Of a DNA stretch of 64,000 nt, positions 1 to 9,136 are shown piece by piece. Position 1 is the stretch's first letter, and the number at the start of each line of letters is the position of its first letter. The stretch lies in NCBI GenBank assembly GCA_900472625.1, contig UCIT01000060.1, forward strand, positions 1 to 64,000. Direction: 5' to 3'. The notes below the pieces were generated by a model. That model searched no databases, was not told where the DNA came from, and was given only the letters and a program-made list of their open reading frames with translations. Position numbers and translations under genes: made by a program. The DNA comes from Hyphomicrobiales bacterium (GTDB taxonomy: Bacteria > Pseudomonadota > Alphaproteobacteria > Rhizobiales > Rhizobiaceae).

Positions 1-624
1 TACGGGCGAACGGTCGGCGAACTTTTCGACGCTGCCCACGCCCGGCTGGCGCCCGCGCTGCTGGCCGACGGCGGCGGCGTCACGGCCCATGGCGACGCGC
101 ACAATGCCAATGTCTGGTATCACCACAACGGCGAGCAGGCGGAGCTTTCGTTTTTCGATCCGGCCTTTGCCGGCGCGCACATCCCGACGTTGCTTGCCGA
201 GGTCAAGACGACATTTCACAACATCCTCGCCCATCCCTTCTGGCTCTACGACCCCGCCATTGCCGAGCAGACGTTTCAGGCGACGGCGCGATACGAGGAT
301 GGCAAGCTGTTTGCCGACTTCGACTGGCGCCTGAGCCCCATTCGACAGTCGTTGCTCGACGTCAAGGCCCTATCGATGTGGAGGCCGCTGCTGTCGACGC
401 TCAAGGCGAAGGACATGCTTCCCTCGGACTGGCGCACTGTCGTCCGGCTTGGGCTGTTCCTCTGCCCGACCCTGGTGATGAACCTGCGCGCTGGCGCAAC
501 CACACACAACCCAACCTCATCGCTGATCGGCTTCTCGGTGGCAGTCATGACCGGCAGCGAGCCTATTGTCGGCGAAGACATGTTGACACGCTTCTTCGAG
601 ATGATCGACCCGGAGCGCAGCTGA
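1..624 (+). CDS. Phosphotransferase (APH/kinase fold), C-terminal part
   Basis: The reading frame is open from the first base and ends at TGA 622-624, so the N-terminus lies outside the window. Visible residues 30-39 read HGDAHNANVW, the catalytic loop of aminoglycoside-phosphotransferase and choline-kinase-like enzymes (catalytic Asp plus Asn). About 15 residues further, FFDPAF (Asp near residue 53) fits the metal-binding Asp of the same fold. The rest is an alpha-helical C-terminal lobe. The family phosphorylates small hydroxylated compounds with ATP; the substrate cannot be read from this fragment. It lies 163 bp upstream of an ABC importer on the same strand, so a link to the imported compound is possible but unproven. 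Confidence 0.65.
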   Translation, partial: YGRTVGELFDAAHARLAPALLADGGGVTAHGDAHNANVWYHHNGEQAELSFFDPAFAGAHIPTLLAEVKTTFHNILAHPFWLYDPAIAEQTFQATARYEDGKLFADFDWRLSPIRQSLLDVKALSMWRPLLSTLKAKDMLPSDWRTVVRLGLFLCPTLVMNLRAGATTHNPTSSLIGFSVAVMTGSEPIVGEDMLTRFFEMIDPERS

Positions 625-787
625 CATGACCATCGTCAACATCGGACAGCTTGAAAGGTCTAGGGAAAATAACGCATGACAAAGACGCATCCGGAAAACG
701 CCTTCAGGCCGGGTGCGATAACAAGACGCCAATGAAGTTGCTGCAAGCACAGACCAGCCAACGTTAAACGTCAGAAAAGGGGTTTCC

Positions 788-1807
788 ATGACTTACACGT
801 CGATCAAGATCAGAATTTCCCGCGCCGCTATCGCCCTTGGCGTCATCGGCGCACTCGCGCAGGCGGTTCCCGCATGCGCCGCAGACGCCATCCCCACCCA
901 GCCCGAGGCCGGCACGTTCAAGCTCGGCATCGAGCCTTGGCTGGGTTACGGGCAGTGGCACGTCGCGGCCGCCAAGGGCCTGTTCAAGACCGCCAAGCTG
1001 GACGAGGTGGAACTGGTCAACTTCACCGAGGACAAGGATCTCAACGCGGCGCTGGCCAGTGGGCAGCTTGATGCAGCCAACATCGCAACCCATACGGCCA
1101 TGGCCATGGTTGCTGCCGGACTTCCTGTGAAGATCGTTTCTCTCCTCGATTTCAGCTTGTCTGCGGACGCGATCATCGCCGGCAGCGACATCAACAGCGT
1201 TGCCGACCTCAAGGGCAAGAACGTTGCCTACGAAGAAGGAACGACGAGCGACATCCTGCTGAACTACGCACTTGCCAGCCACGGCATGACCATCGCCGAC
1301 ATCACCAAGGTGCCGATGCCGGCAGCAGACGCCGGATCGGCCCTGATTGCCGGCCGCGTTCCCGTTGCCGTGACGTACGAACCCTATATCTCGTCCGCCC
1401 GCGCCCAGGACAAGAACATCAAGATCCTCTTTGCCGCAGGTGAAGACCCGGGCCTGGTGTCGGACGTGTTCGTTGTGCGCGACGAAGTCCTGAAGTCCAA
1501 GCCCGGCCAGGTGCTCGCCATGCTCAAGGCCTGGGACCTTGCCGTCGCCGAATACAAGGCCAACACCAAGGAGGCACGCGATATCATCGCCAAGGCTGTC
1601 GGCGCCTCACCTGAGGATCTTGTGACGGCATTCGACGGCGTTCAATACTACACCACCGCGGAAGCCCAGAAATCCTTTGCCGGTGACTTCAAGACCAAGA
1701 CCTTCGTCGACGTCCTCAAGGCCGCCAAGACTGCCGGCATCCTGACGCAGGACGTGACAGTCGAGCAGATGATGGACACCTCGTTCGTCGACGCAGCCAG
1801 CAAGTAA
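788..1807 (+). CDS. ABC transporter substrate-binding protein, taurine/nitrate/NMT1 type
   Basis: A 339-residue periplasmic binding protein. Residues 1-31 form a signal peptide: a basic N-region, a hydrophobic core rich in Ala, Leu and Val, and a cleavage site near ACA-AD. The mature part has the SsuA/TauA/NMT1 pattern: GIEPWLGYGQWHVAAAKGLF at the start of lobe 1, then DLKGKNVAYEEGTTSD and TYEPYIS. The start is preceded by AAAGGGG. Permease and ATPase genes follow directly, giving a complete importer. Members carry sulfonates, nitrate, cyanate, pyrimidine precursors or amides; the ligand is not predictable here. The dimethylformamidase-like gene converging from 5.5 kb makes an N-containing compound worth considering. 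This is the one canonical binding-protein gene in the window with no hairpin behind it. Confidence 0.88.
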   Translation: MTYTSIKIRISRAAIALGVIGALAQAVPACAADAIPTQPEAGTFKLGIEPWLGYGQWHVAAAKGLFKTAKLDEVELVNFTEDKDLNAALASGQLDAANIATHTAMAMVAAGLPVKIVSLLDFSLSADAIIAGSDINSVADLKGKNVAYEEGTTSDILLNYALASHGMTIADITKVPMPAADAGSALIAGRVPVAVTYEPYISSARAQDKNIKILFAAGEDPGLVSDVFVVRDEVLKSKPGQVLAMLKAWDLAVAEYKANTKEARDIIAKAVGASPEDLVTAFDGVQYYTTAEAQKSFAGDFKTKTFVDVLKAAKTAGILTQDVTVEQMMDTSFVDAASK

Positions 1808-1829
1808 CTTGCACGCAGGGGAATACCGA

Positions 1830-2690
1830 ATGTCCGCCTCCGAAGGATTGCCCCCCGCCAACAAGGGACCCCGCGCGCACCCGCGCGCGGGCGTCGGAAG
1901 ACCCCCGAGCGCGTTTCGCATCGGTGATCCGCTCGGCGGCCGCACCTATGTCGCGATCGCGCTTTGTGTCTTTCTAAGCCTGTTCCTGATCTGGTGGACG
2001 GCGACCGCGACCGGCTGGGTCAAGCCCATCTTCTTACCAAGCCCTGGATCGGTGTGGGACAAGATGGTGGAGCTGACACTAAACGGGACCCTGCTGAGCG
2101 ATGCCGGCATCAGCATCTACCGGATGCTGATCGGCTTCGCGATCGCGTCGGCGATGGCCATACCGATCGGGATCATGATCGGCTGCTTCAAGACCTGGGA
2201 AGCCGCCATCGAGCCGTTCGTGGACTTTGTCCGTTACATGCCTGTCGTTGCGTTCGTGCCTCTGACGATCCTTTGGGCCGGCACGAGCGACATCCAGAAA
2301 TTCGTCATCATCTTCATCGGAACCTTCTTTCAGCAGGTGCTGATGGTGATGGACAGCGTCAAGAGGGTCCCGCCTGACTTTGTCGGGCTCGGGCGTACGT
2401 TGGGCCTGTCGGAGATGAAGATCCTGCACCGCATCGTGCTGCCATCCTCCCTGCCGGGAATTTGGGATACGCTGCGCATCAGCCTCGGCTGGGCCTGGAC
2501 ATGGCTGGTTCTGGCCGAACTTGTCGCAGCAACCTCTGGGCTCGGCTACCGGATCGTAGTGTCGCAGCGTTACTTCCAGACGCAGACGATCATTGGCTAC
2601 ATCCTGCTGCTTGGCATTCTTGGTCTGCTCACAGACCAGAGCATGAAGGCCCTTGAGCGCTTTTTCTTCCGCTACTCGTCGAGACACTGA
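1830..2690 (+). CDS. ABC transporter permease, TauC/SsuC type
   Basis: A 286-residue inner-membrane permease. After a Pro/Arg-rich cytoplasmic N-terminus come about six hydrophobic segments and a typical cytoplasmic loop around GLGRTLGLSEMKILHRIVLPSSLPGI, the EAA-like contact site for the ATPase. ATG 1830 was chosen over an in-frame TTG at 1809 because AGGGGA lies just ahead of it and the TTG abuts the preceding stop. The ATPase gene starts 2 bp after the stop. It forms the membrane pore of the importer encoded by its neighbours. Confidence 0.88.
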   Translation: MSASEGLPPANKGPRAHPRAGVGRPPSAFRIGDPLGGRTYVAIALCVFLSLFLIWWTATATGWVKPIFLPSPGSVWDKMVELTLNGTLLSDAGISIYRMLIGFAIASAMAIPIGIMIGCFKTWEAAIEPFVDFVRYMPVVAFVPLTILWAGTSDIQKFVIIFIGTFFQQVLMVMDSVKRVPPDFVGLGRTLGLSEMKILHRIVLPSSLPGIWDTLRISLGWAWTWLVLAELVAATSGLGYRIVVSQRYFQTQTIIGYILLLGILGLLTDQSMKALERFFFRYSSRH

Positions 2691-2691
2691 A

Positions 2692-3474
2692 ATGATCGAG
2701 CCAAAACTCAAGATCGCCTCCCTGAACAAGTGGTACGGCACCGCGAAGAACCGTGTGCACGCGCTGAACGACATCGATATCGAGCTAGCGGATAACGAGT
2801 TTGTCTCGCTTGTCGGCGCATCGGGTTGTGGCAAGAGCACCTTGCTGTCGATCGTTGCCGGTCTCCAGGGCTTCGACAATGGAATTCTCCTGACCGACGG
2901 CGCGCCGATCGTCGGTCCCGGCCTCGACCGCGGGGTGGTCTTCCAGTCCTACACACTGCTGCCCTGGCTGACGGCGTTACAGAATGTCGAATTCGCCCTC
3001 AAGGCGGCAGGCATGTCGAACGCGGAATGCAGGGAGATTGCTCGCCACCATATCAACTTAGTGAAGCTCGACCGCTTTGCCGACGCCTTCCCGTCGCAGC
3101 TATCTGGCGGCATGAAGCAACGTGTCGCGATCGCGCGTGCTCTGTCCTATCGGCCGAAAATGCTGCTGATGGATGAACCATTCGGCGCGCTCGACGCCCT
3201 GACCCGTCACCAGATGCAGGAGTTACTGACCCAGATATGGGAAGAACATCGATTGACGGTACTGTTCGTGACCCACGATGTCGAGGAGGCCGTTTACCTC
3301 TCGGATCGCATCATCGCGATGAGCACCAACCCAGGCCGGATCAACACGACGTTCCACGTCGGACTTGGTCGCCCACGCAATCAGGACATGATCGCGACAT
3401 CGGAGTTCATCGCTCTGCAGAAGGACGTGCTGGCCGCTATCCGCGCAGGCTCGCAAGAGGATGCCGACCACTGA
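2692..3474 (+). CDS. ABC transporter ATP-binding protein, TauB/SsuB type
   Basis: A 260-residue ATPase with the full motif set: Walker A GASGCGKST (residues 42-50), Q-loop VFQSYTLLPWL, signature LSGGMKQRVAIARAL, Walker B LLMDEPFGALD and the switch His in VTHDVEEAV. Start ATG 2692 follows the permease stop by 1 bp; in-frame ATGs upstream lie inside the permease gene. It energises uptake by the importer encoded at 788-2690. A strong hairpin follows the stop. Confidence 0.9.
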   Translation: MIEPKLKIASLNKWYGTAKNRVHALNDIDIELADNEFVSLVGASGCGKSTLLSIVAGLQGFDNGILLTDGAPIVGPGLDRGVVFQSYTLLPWLTALQNVEFALKAAGMSNAECREIARHHINLVKLDRFADAFPSQLSGGMKQRVAIARALSYRPKMLLMDEPFGALDALTRHQMQELLTQIWEEHRLTVLFVTHDVEEAVYLSDRIIAMSTNPGRINTTFHVGLGRPRNQDMIATSEFIALQKDVLAAIRAGSQEDADH

Positions 3475-3479
3475 TCAAA

Positions 3480-3512
3480 TCCCTCGGCATCGGATCAGCG
3501 CATGCCGAGGGA
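3480..3512. terminator. Hairpin between convergent genes
   Basis: Perfect 11-bp inverted repeat, TCCCTCGGCAT and ATGCCGAGGGA, with an 11-nt loop, starting 6 nt after the ATPase stop. It lies between two convergent genes and has only a short T stretch on either side, so it probably serves as a shared bidirectional terminator or 3' stabiliser. Confidence 0.6.
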
Positions 3513-3541
3513 CAGTTTCGAGGATCGTTCGTATTTGCGCC

Positions 3542-5536
3542 TCACGTCCTGAATTTTTCCATCAGATTACGCATGATCCGGCCGACATCATTGTCGTTGC
3601 CGGGTCCGGGCAATGCGCCGATCCACGCCACTGAACTTGCAGAAAAGATGAGCCCGCCAGCATGATGGCGATAAGCGGTCATGTCGGACCTGCGAAACCC
3701 TGCCCGCTCCGCCGATCCGTCGGCGATCCAGAGGTCCGGCCGCACTTGAAAACTGTCATCGAAATCATCCGCGACGGCAAGGTGGATGAGATTGCTCGGC
3801 GTCCCCGCGAAGCGGATGGTCGCATCGACCTCATACCCCGCGGCAGCCCCCAGCACTGTTCCTTGCTGTCCAAACATATCAGAAGCGACACCATCGAATA
3901 GCCAGGCAAAGTCCGATTGGTAACTCCCTTCAAGCCTCCGATAGGGTCGTGACGGACCGAAGCTCATCATGACATACGTGACGCCCAGCAGAGATTGTGG
4001 ATGATGGCGGCCCCGGTCTTCCCAGTTGCCACCAGGCTCGCCGGTCATGGCCATATGGATCTCGCCCGGACGACCGCTCCAGATGTCGTTCTTGCCGCGT
4101 CGCAGTTCCATCTTGCCGTCCTGAAACGCCACGACCCAGTAAAACCCGTTTCCGCCGAGATAACCGACGCTGCCTCCCGACTGAACATAGTCATCGAGAC
4201 CTTTCATCATGTCCGATGACCAGTATTCCGGATGGCTGCCCGTCAGCAGCAGTCGGTAGCGCTCGAGGCTCGTGCCCCCCTCGGCATGCAGGTCATGATC
4301 GGCCAGCACATCAGCCTGGATACCATGGCGCCCGCAGAACTTGAGAAGTTGGAGATCGACAGGCAGCAGATGTGGACAGTCGGACAGCGGGTAGTGATAG
4401 TCGTCCCGAAGCGTGGCGCGTGGTCGGCGACTGGATGTGAGGCTGACGCCGCTCAGATCGCTGTGAGTGTCGTATAGGCTCAGGAAACTGTTATCGATGG
4501 CAAATAGATGCCCACGATCGCTTCCATGCCACGGATACCGCTGCGACGGTAACTGCTCGTCGGCATAAGCGAGGTAGGTCGCCGTCGGTAGCAACACCGC
4601 AATTGCCGAGCGAGGCTCGCTCGGGCGGACAAAAAATGGCAGCCTTTCGACCCCGTCCTTCGTCGCGATCATCAGAGCATAGACCCCAGACCGCGCTTCC
4701 GGCGGTATGCTTATGCTGACGTCAGGCGTCCAATCGAAGCCGCCGAAATCGTCATCGTGGAGATGGAGAGCATCAAAATGATCGGGAGCCACCCTCGGAT
4801 CGTGTGCATCCCCCGTGAACCTGCAGGAAGCCACGGCGAATGTCGGCGCGTTGTGGACGATGAGATTGGCGCCATCGCCGGCAATCGGCGCAACAAGCCG
4901 GACCGGCCCTTTACTCGGAAAGCGCCATTCCGATGCAACGCCATCGATCGCGACCTCAATCCGCCCGAGCCTCGCGTTCAGGGTCGGTGTGCTCAAGCTG
5001 GGCGCGGCTCCGATACAGATGCTGCCAGTTTCAATCGAACTCTCAACCTCGCACTCACCGACAATCTCGCCACCCTCGCGCCGCACGGCACATGAGATCG
5101 CTTCCGACATCTGCGAGACGATCAGCCGATACCACCGTTCGTTGCTGATCTCCGCGACAAGCTGGCCATTTGCCAATAGTTTCCCATCCGGATCGAGGCT
5201 CAGCAGAAACGAACCGAAAGAGACGACGTGCTTCGTTTCAAGATTCGACGTGAACAGGATTTCGAAGGTCAGTTCCAGCTTGGTTGCATTGATTGAAAGA
5301 ACAGGCAGTTCAATCCAGGATCCCAGACCGTAGGAGCGCACAGCAAGGCCCGTTGTGTGCCTCTCTACGGACCAATCGACGATCTCCTGGATATCCCGAT
5401 CGAGCGTGACGATGGAAATGGCTGCGTTCGGATCAGTGCAGGAGATAAATGCTTGGGTGTCGCAACCTCCCCTCACGCTCCACGGTTCCACATAGCCGAC
5501 GGCGGGCATTGCGCTATGGTTCAACAATGTCTTCAT
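3542..5536 (-). CDS. N,N-dimethylformamidase large-subunit-like protein
   Basis: A 664-residue protein resembling the large (beta) subunit of N,N-dimethylformamidase, which hydrolyses DMF to dimethylamine and formate. The N-terminal half is beta-rich with a concanavalin/lectin-like character. The C-terminal half contains DDYHYPLSDCPHLLPVDLQL, GSHPEYW (433-439) and GGNGFYWV. DMFase is known to bind one iron through a Tyr, a His and a Glu, the latter two in an H-x-E pair. His435/Glu437 fit that pair, and Tyr355 lies at about the right distance before it. No small-subunit gene is visible nearby. ATG 5536 is the first in frame but lacks a good ribosome site; Met10 is an alternative. Likely an amide hydrolase, substrate unknown. 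Confidence 0.75.
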   Translation of the reverse strand: MKTLLNHSAMPAVGYVEPWSVRGGCDTQAFISCTDPNAAISIVTLDRDIQEIVDWSVERHTTGLAVRSYGLGSWIELPVLSINATKLELTFEILFTSNLETKHVVSFGSFLLSLDPDGKLLANGQLVAEISNERWYRLIVSQMSEAISCAVRREGGEIVGECEVESSIETGSICIGAAPSLSTPTLNARLGRIEVAIDGVASEWRFPSKGPVRLVAPIAGDGANLIVHNAPTFAVASCRFTGDAHDPRVAPDHFDALHLHDDDFGGFDWTPDVSISIPPEARSGVYALMIATKDGVERLPFFVRPSEPRSAIAVLLPTATYLAYADEQLPSQRYPWHGSDRGHLFAIDNSFLSLYDTHSDLSGVSLTSSRRPRATLRDDYHYPLSDCPHLLPVDLQLLKFCGRHGIQADVLADHDLHAEGGTSLERYRLLLTGSHPEYWSSDMMKGLDDYVQSGGSVGYLGGNGFYWVVAFQDGKMELRRGKNDIWSGRPGEIHMAMTGEPGGNWEDRGRHHPQSLLGVTYVMMSFGPSRPYRRLEGSYQSDFAWLFDGVASDMFGQQGTVLGAAAGYEVDATIRFAGTPSNLIHLAVADDFDDSFQVRPDLWIADGSAERAGFRRSDMTAYRHHAGGLIFSASSVAWIGALPGPGNDNDVGRIMRNLMEKFRT

Positions 5537-5915
5537 GCGAACTCAACGTTTCGGGTGGATGACTTTAGCGGGCTAACAGCAGCGCTCTTGAAGGCAATGG
5601 GCGACGGGCTTGCGCGCAGCGGCAGCGACGATCCGATATCCGACCGTATTATGCCGGCCTGCTGGGCAGACCCTAGCCTTCGGGGCTGCCATCAATCCCG
5701 GGCGGTCGGACAATAGTGCCTCAGGCTACACTCAGCACAGCGACATGCCGATCCGCTCGAGCAAACACGAATGGCGCCGCTCAAACGTTCCAAATCGGGC
5801 GCGCCGCCTACCCAAATCAAACCCTGGCCTCCCGGCGAAAATATTCCCCGGGAGTATCTCTCTGGTACACATGCCTCACGAAGGCGCCGAACCAGCCGCA
5901 ACCAGCGTGATCAGA
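5537..5915. other. Spacer between the DMFase-like gene and acnB
   Basis: A 379-bp stretch with no convincing gene. It must hold the promoter of the DMFase-like gene and the 3' end of the acnB transcript. One hairpin, CTCCCGG and CCGGGAG at 5829-5854 with a 12-nt loop, could end acnB transcription, but no clear T-run follows it on the minus strand. Confidence 0.5.
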
Positions 5916-8705
5916 CTAGTATTGAACCGACAACGCATCGATCGGTGCCGCCTTCGGCGGCGCAAACTTGGTCAGGTCGATTCCGACGACGGCCGCCTTG
6001 TATTCTTCCGCACTTGGCGTCCGACCAAGGATTGCCGACAGCACCACGACCGGGGTCGAGGCCAGCAGCGATTCACCCTTCTTTTCGGCGGTGTCTTCCA
6101 CGACACGCCCCTGGAACAAGCGGGTAGACGTGGCAAGCACGGTGTCGCCCTTTTCCGCTTTCTCCTGATTGCCCATGCAAAGGTTGCAGCCCGGGCGCTC
6201 CAGATAAAGGATGTTCTCGTATTCGGTCCGGTTAGATGTCTTCGGCTTCAGGTCATCGAATTCGAATCCGGAATACTTCTGCAGGATTTCCCAATCCCCT
6301 TCAGCCTTCAGCTCATCGATGATGTTGTAGGTCGGCGCGGCAACGACCAGCGGAGCTTTGAACTCGACCTTGCCTTCGGCCTTCTCAATGTTTCTCAGCA
6401 TCTGAGCGACGATCTTCATGTCGCCCTTGTGCACCATGCACGAACCAACAAACCCAAGATCGACCTTCTTCGTGCCACCGTAGTATGACACGGGGCGGAT
6501 CGTGTCGTGGGTGTAGCGCCTGGACACATCGGAATTGTTGACATCGGGGTCGGCGATCATCGGCTCGTCGATGACATCCAGATCGACAACGACTTCCGCA
6601 AAGTATTTCGCATTTTCGTCGGGCGTCAAAGCCGGCTTTTCGCCAGAGCGGATTTCAGCGATGCGTGCGTCCGCCTTGGCGATCAGGCCCTTCAGCGTCC
6701 CGACGGAATTGTCCATGCCCTTGTCGATCATGATCTGTATTCGCGACTTCGCGATCTCGAGCGATTCGATCAGCGTGTCGTCCTGCGAAATACAGATGGA
6801 CGCCTTGGCCTTCATCTCAGCCGTCCAATCGGTGAAGGTGAAAGCCTGGTCGGCGAGCAGCGTGCCGATATGGACCTCGATAATGCGGCCCTGGAAGACG
6901 TTGTCGCCGTGCTGGGCGAGCATCTGCGCCTGAGTGGCGTGTACGACGTCGCGGAAGTCCATGTGCGGCTGCATCTTGCCCTTGAAGGTCACCTTGACCG
7001 ACTGCGGGATCGGCATGGTTGCTTCGCCGGTCGCCAGCGCCAGCGCCACTGTGCCGGAGTCGGCGCCGAAAGCGACGCCCTTGGACATGCGGGTGTGGCT
7101 GTCGCCGCCGATGATGATCGCCCAGTCGTCCACGGTGATATCGTTCAGCACCTTGTGGATGACGTCGGTCATCGAATGATAGACGCCCTTGGGGTCGCGG
7201 GCCGTGATCACGCCGAAATTGTTCATGAAGGACATGAGCTTCGGAATATTGACCTGAGCCTTCTTGTCCCAGACGGATGCCGTGTGACAACCCGACTGGT
7301 AGGCGCCGTCGACGAGCGGCGAGATGACGGTTGCCGCCATCGCTTCCAGTTCCTGTGCGGTCATCAGGCCAGTGGTGTCCTGAGAGCCGACGATATTGAC
7401 CTTGACGCGAACGTCCGAGCCCGCATGCAGCACCTTGCCCGGCGTTACGCCGACGGCGTTGCGGTTGAAGATTTTCTCGACCGCGGTGAGGCCCTGACCT
7501 TCGACGGTGATTTCCTTGTTCGCGGCGAAGACTGGCGTGGCCTCGACGCCCAGCGTCTCAGCGGCGAATGTCTGGAGCTTCTTTCCGAAGACGATGGCAT
7601 AGGAACTGCCAGCCTTCATGAACTCCATCTTCTGCGGCGTGAACGCGGCGGCGACATCAACCAGTTCCTTGCCGTCCTCGTCGCAGAGCTTCTTGTTCTT
7701 AGCATCGATCTTCAGGACGGTACCGGTATCGACAGAGAATTTCTGCTCGAGGATCGGGTTGCCATCATTGTTCAGGATCGGCTTGCCGTCTTCTCCGGTC
7801 TTCCTGACCCAATTCTTAAGGTTGATGCCGATGCCACCGGTGACGTCGACGGTGGTCGCGAAGATCGGCGAAATGCCGTTCGTGCCTGCTACGACCGGGG
7901 CGAAGTTGACGAAAGGCACATAGGGACTGGCCTGCTTGCCTGTCCACAGCGCGACGTTGTTGACGCCGGACATGCGCGAAGAGCCAACGCCCATCGTGCC
8001 CCTTTCGGCAATCATCATCACACGTTTGTCCGGATGCTGCTTCTGCAGGGCGACAATTTCCGCCTGAGCTTCTGGCGTAATCATGCACTGACCGTGCAGT
8101 TCACGGTCGGAGCGGGAATGCGCTTGGTTGCCAGGAGACAGTAGGTCGGTGGAGATATCGCCTTCGGCAGCGATGAAGGTCACGACTTTAATCTCGTCGT
8201 CGACATCAGGAAGCTTGGTGAAAAACTCGGCCTTGGAATAGCTTTCAAGAACGCTCTTGGCGACAGGATTTCCTGCCTTGTAAGCATCGCGCAGCCGGAA
8301 CATGTCGGCGTCATAAAGGAAGACCTGCGTCTTCAGAACGTCGCCCGCCTGCTCGGCAATCTCGGCGTTATCGCCAAGCGCGATGTCGAGCAGCCCGACA
8401 ACCGAAGGCCCGCCCTTCATATGGGACAGCAATTCGAGCGCAAATTTCGGCGTGATCTCAGGGACTATTGCCTCACCGAGAACGATCTGCTTGAGGAACG
8501 CCGCCTTCACACCCGCGGCGCTCGTGGTGCCGGGCAAGGTGTTATAGATGAAAAACTTCAGGGCATCCGTCCGGTGCTCGCTACCGGCATCCCTGATCAG
8601 GGCAATGATCTCGCCAGTCAGTGCGCCGTCGTCGATCGGCTTGGGAGCGAGCCCCTGAGTTTCTCTGCTTTTGATCTCAGTCAGGTAATCTAAATAAAGG
8701 TTCAT
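5916..8705 (-). CDS. acnB: Aconitate hydratase B / 2-methylisocitrate dehydratase
   Basis: A 929-residue AcnB-type aconitase interconverting citrate and isocitrate in the TCA cycle; the family also acts on 2-methylisocitrate. The N-terminal HEAT-like domain is followed by the catalytic core, with QGRIIEVHIGTL and GGDSHTRMSKGV. The [4Fe-4S] ligands are visible: Cys in GSCMVHKGDM and the CxxC of GCNLCMGNQ. ATG 8705 (MNLYLDYLTEI) matches the usual AcnB N-terminus; an extension to 8756 is open but unlikely. It is a single-gene unit with no operon partners. Confidence 0.97.
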   Translation of the reverse strand: MNLYLDYLTEIKSRETQGLAPKPIDDGALTGEIIALIRDAGSEHRTDALKFFIYNTLPGTTSAAGVKAAFLKQIVLGEAIVPEITPKFALELLSHMKGGPSVVGLLDIALGDNAEIAEQAGDVLKTQVFLYDADMFRLRDAYKAGNPVAKSVLESYSKAEFFTKLPDVDDEIKVVTFIAAEGDISTDLLSPGNQAHSRSDRELHGQCMITPEAQAEIVALQKQHPDKRVMMIAERGTMGVGSSRMSGVNNVALWTGKQASPYVPFVNFAPVVAGTNGISPIFATTVDVTGGIGINLKNWVRKTGEDGKPILNNDGNPILEQKFSVDTGTVLKIDAKNKKLCDEDGKELVDVAAAFTPQKMEFMKAGSSYAIVFGKKLQTFAAETLGVEATPVFAANKEITVEGQGLTAVEKIFNRNAVGVTPGKVLHAGSDVRVKVNIVGSQDTTGLMTAQELEAMAATVISPLVDGAYQSGCHTASVWDKKAQVNIPKLMSFMNNFGVITARDPKGVYHSMTDVIHKVLNDITVDDWAIIIGGDSHTRMSKGVAFGADSGTVALALATGEATMPIPQSVKVTFKGKMQPHMDFRDVVHATQAQMLAQHGDNVFQGRIIEVHIGTLLADQAFTFTDWTAEMKAKASICISQDDTLIESLEIAKSRIQIMIDKGMDNSVGTLKGLIAKADARIAEIRSGEKPALTPDENAKYFAEVVVDLDVIDEPMIADPDVNNSDVSRRYTHDTIRPVSYYGGTKKVDLGFVGSCMVHKGDMKIVAQMLRNIEKAEGKVEFKAPLVVAAPTYNIIDELKAEGDWEILQKYSGFEFDDLKPKTSNRTEYENILYLERPGCNLCMGNQEKAEKGDTVLATSTRLFQGRVVEDTAEKKGESLLASTPVVVLSAILGRTPSAEEYKAAVVGIDLTKFAPPKAAPIDALSVQY

Positions 8706-9136
8706 CGCAGTCTCAACGTCATGACGGTTATGGTGCTGAAACGCAGCGCCACCCAACGGTATTTCTAATCGGCTCAGGGCCTTGCCAGTCTGGAGTACGT
8801 CAACCCGAGCCGTGTGACAAGATAGCGCATTTCAGTAAAAAAGTGGTATTTTTAATTCATGTTTAAGTCGTTAAACGCTGTCGCGGGCATCCGTGCGGGA
8901 TATCAATCTCGGGATATTTCAATCTTTTTACACATCGAGTTTCCGGTCGGACCCGCCACAAAGCTTGATTGAGACGGCAATACAATCGACTGTATTGTAT
9001 CGCTCAGTTGTCGAGATTGAATGACACCGCATCAATCCTTGCTCTCCGCGATATATTCATGATATCTTATATGTAATCCGCACGATTAATTTCATCTTTC
9101 ATGGTTGGCAAGCGATGAGCGTTTGCAGCACATCCA
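8706..9136. other. AT-richer spacer upstream of acnB
   Basis: About 430 bp, clearly more AT-rich than the surroundings, with no gene. It carries the acnB promoter region, not assigned to single hexamers here, and the strong inverted repeat at 8978-9000. Its far side runs into the remains of a cyclase gene. Confidence 0.5.
8978..9000. promoter_or_regulatory. Nested inverted repeat, candidate operator
   Basis: Two perfect palindromes share these bases. ATACAAT-N7-ATTGTAT spans 8980-9000, and CAATACA-N6-TGTATTG spans 8978-8997. The arrangement looks like a dimer site or an overlapping pair for a helix-turn-helix regulator. It is about 275 bp upstream of the acnB start and about 770 bp from the gntR start, so the target gene is unclear. 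Confidence 0.4.

Noticed and set aside
6507-8144. Long open frame (545 codons) antisense to acnB
   Set aside because: GC-rich codon-bias shadow of acnB; the protein is Arg/Asp/Gly-rich without any domain, and acnB is certain.
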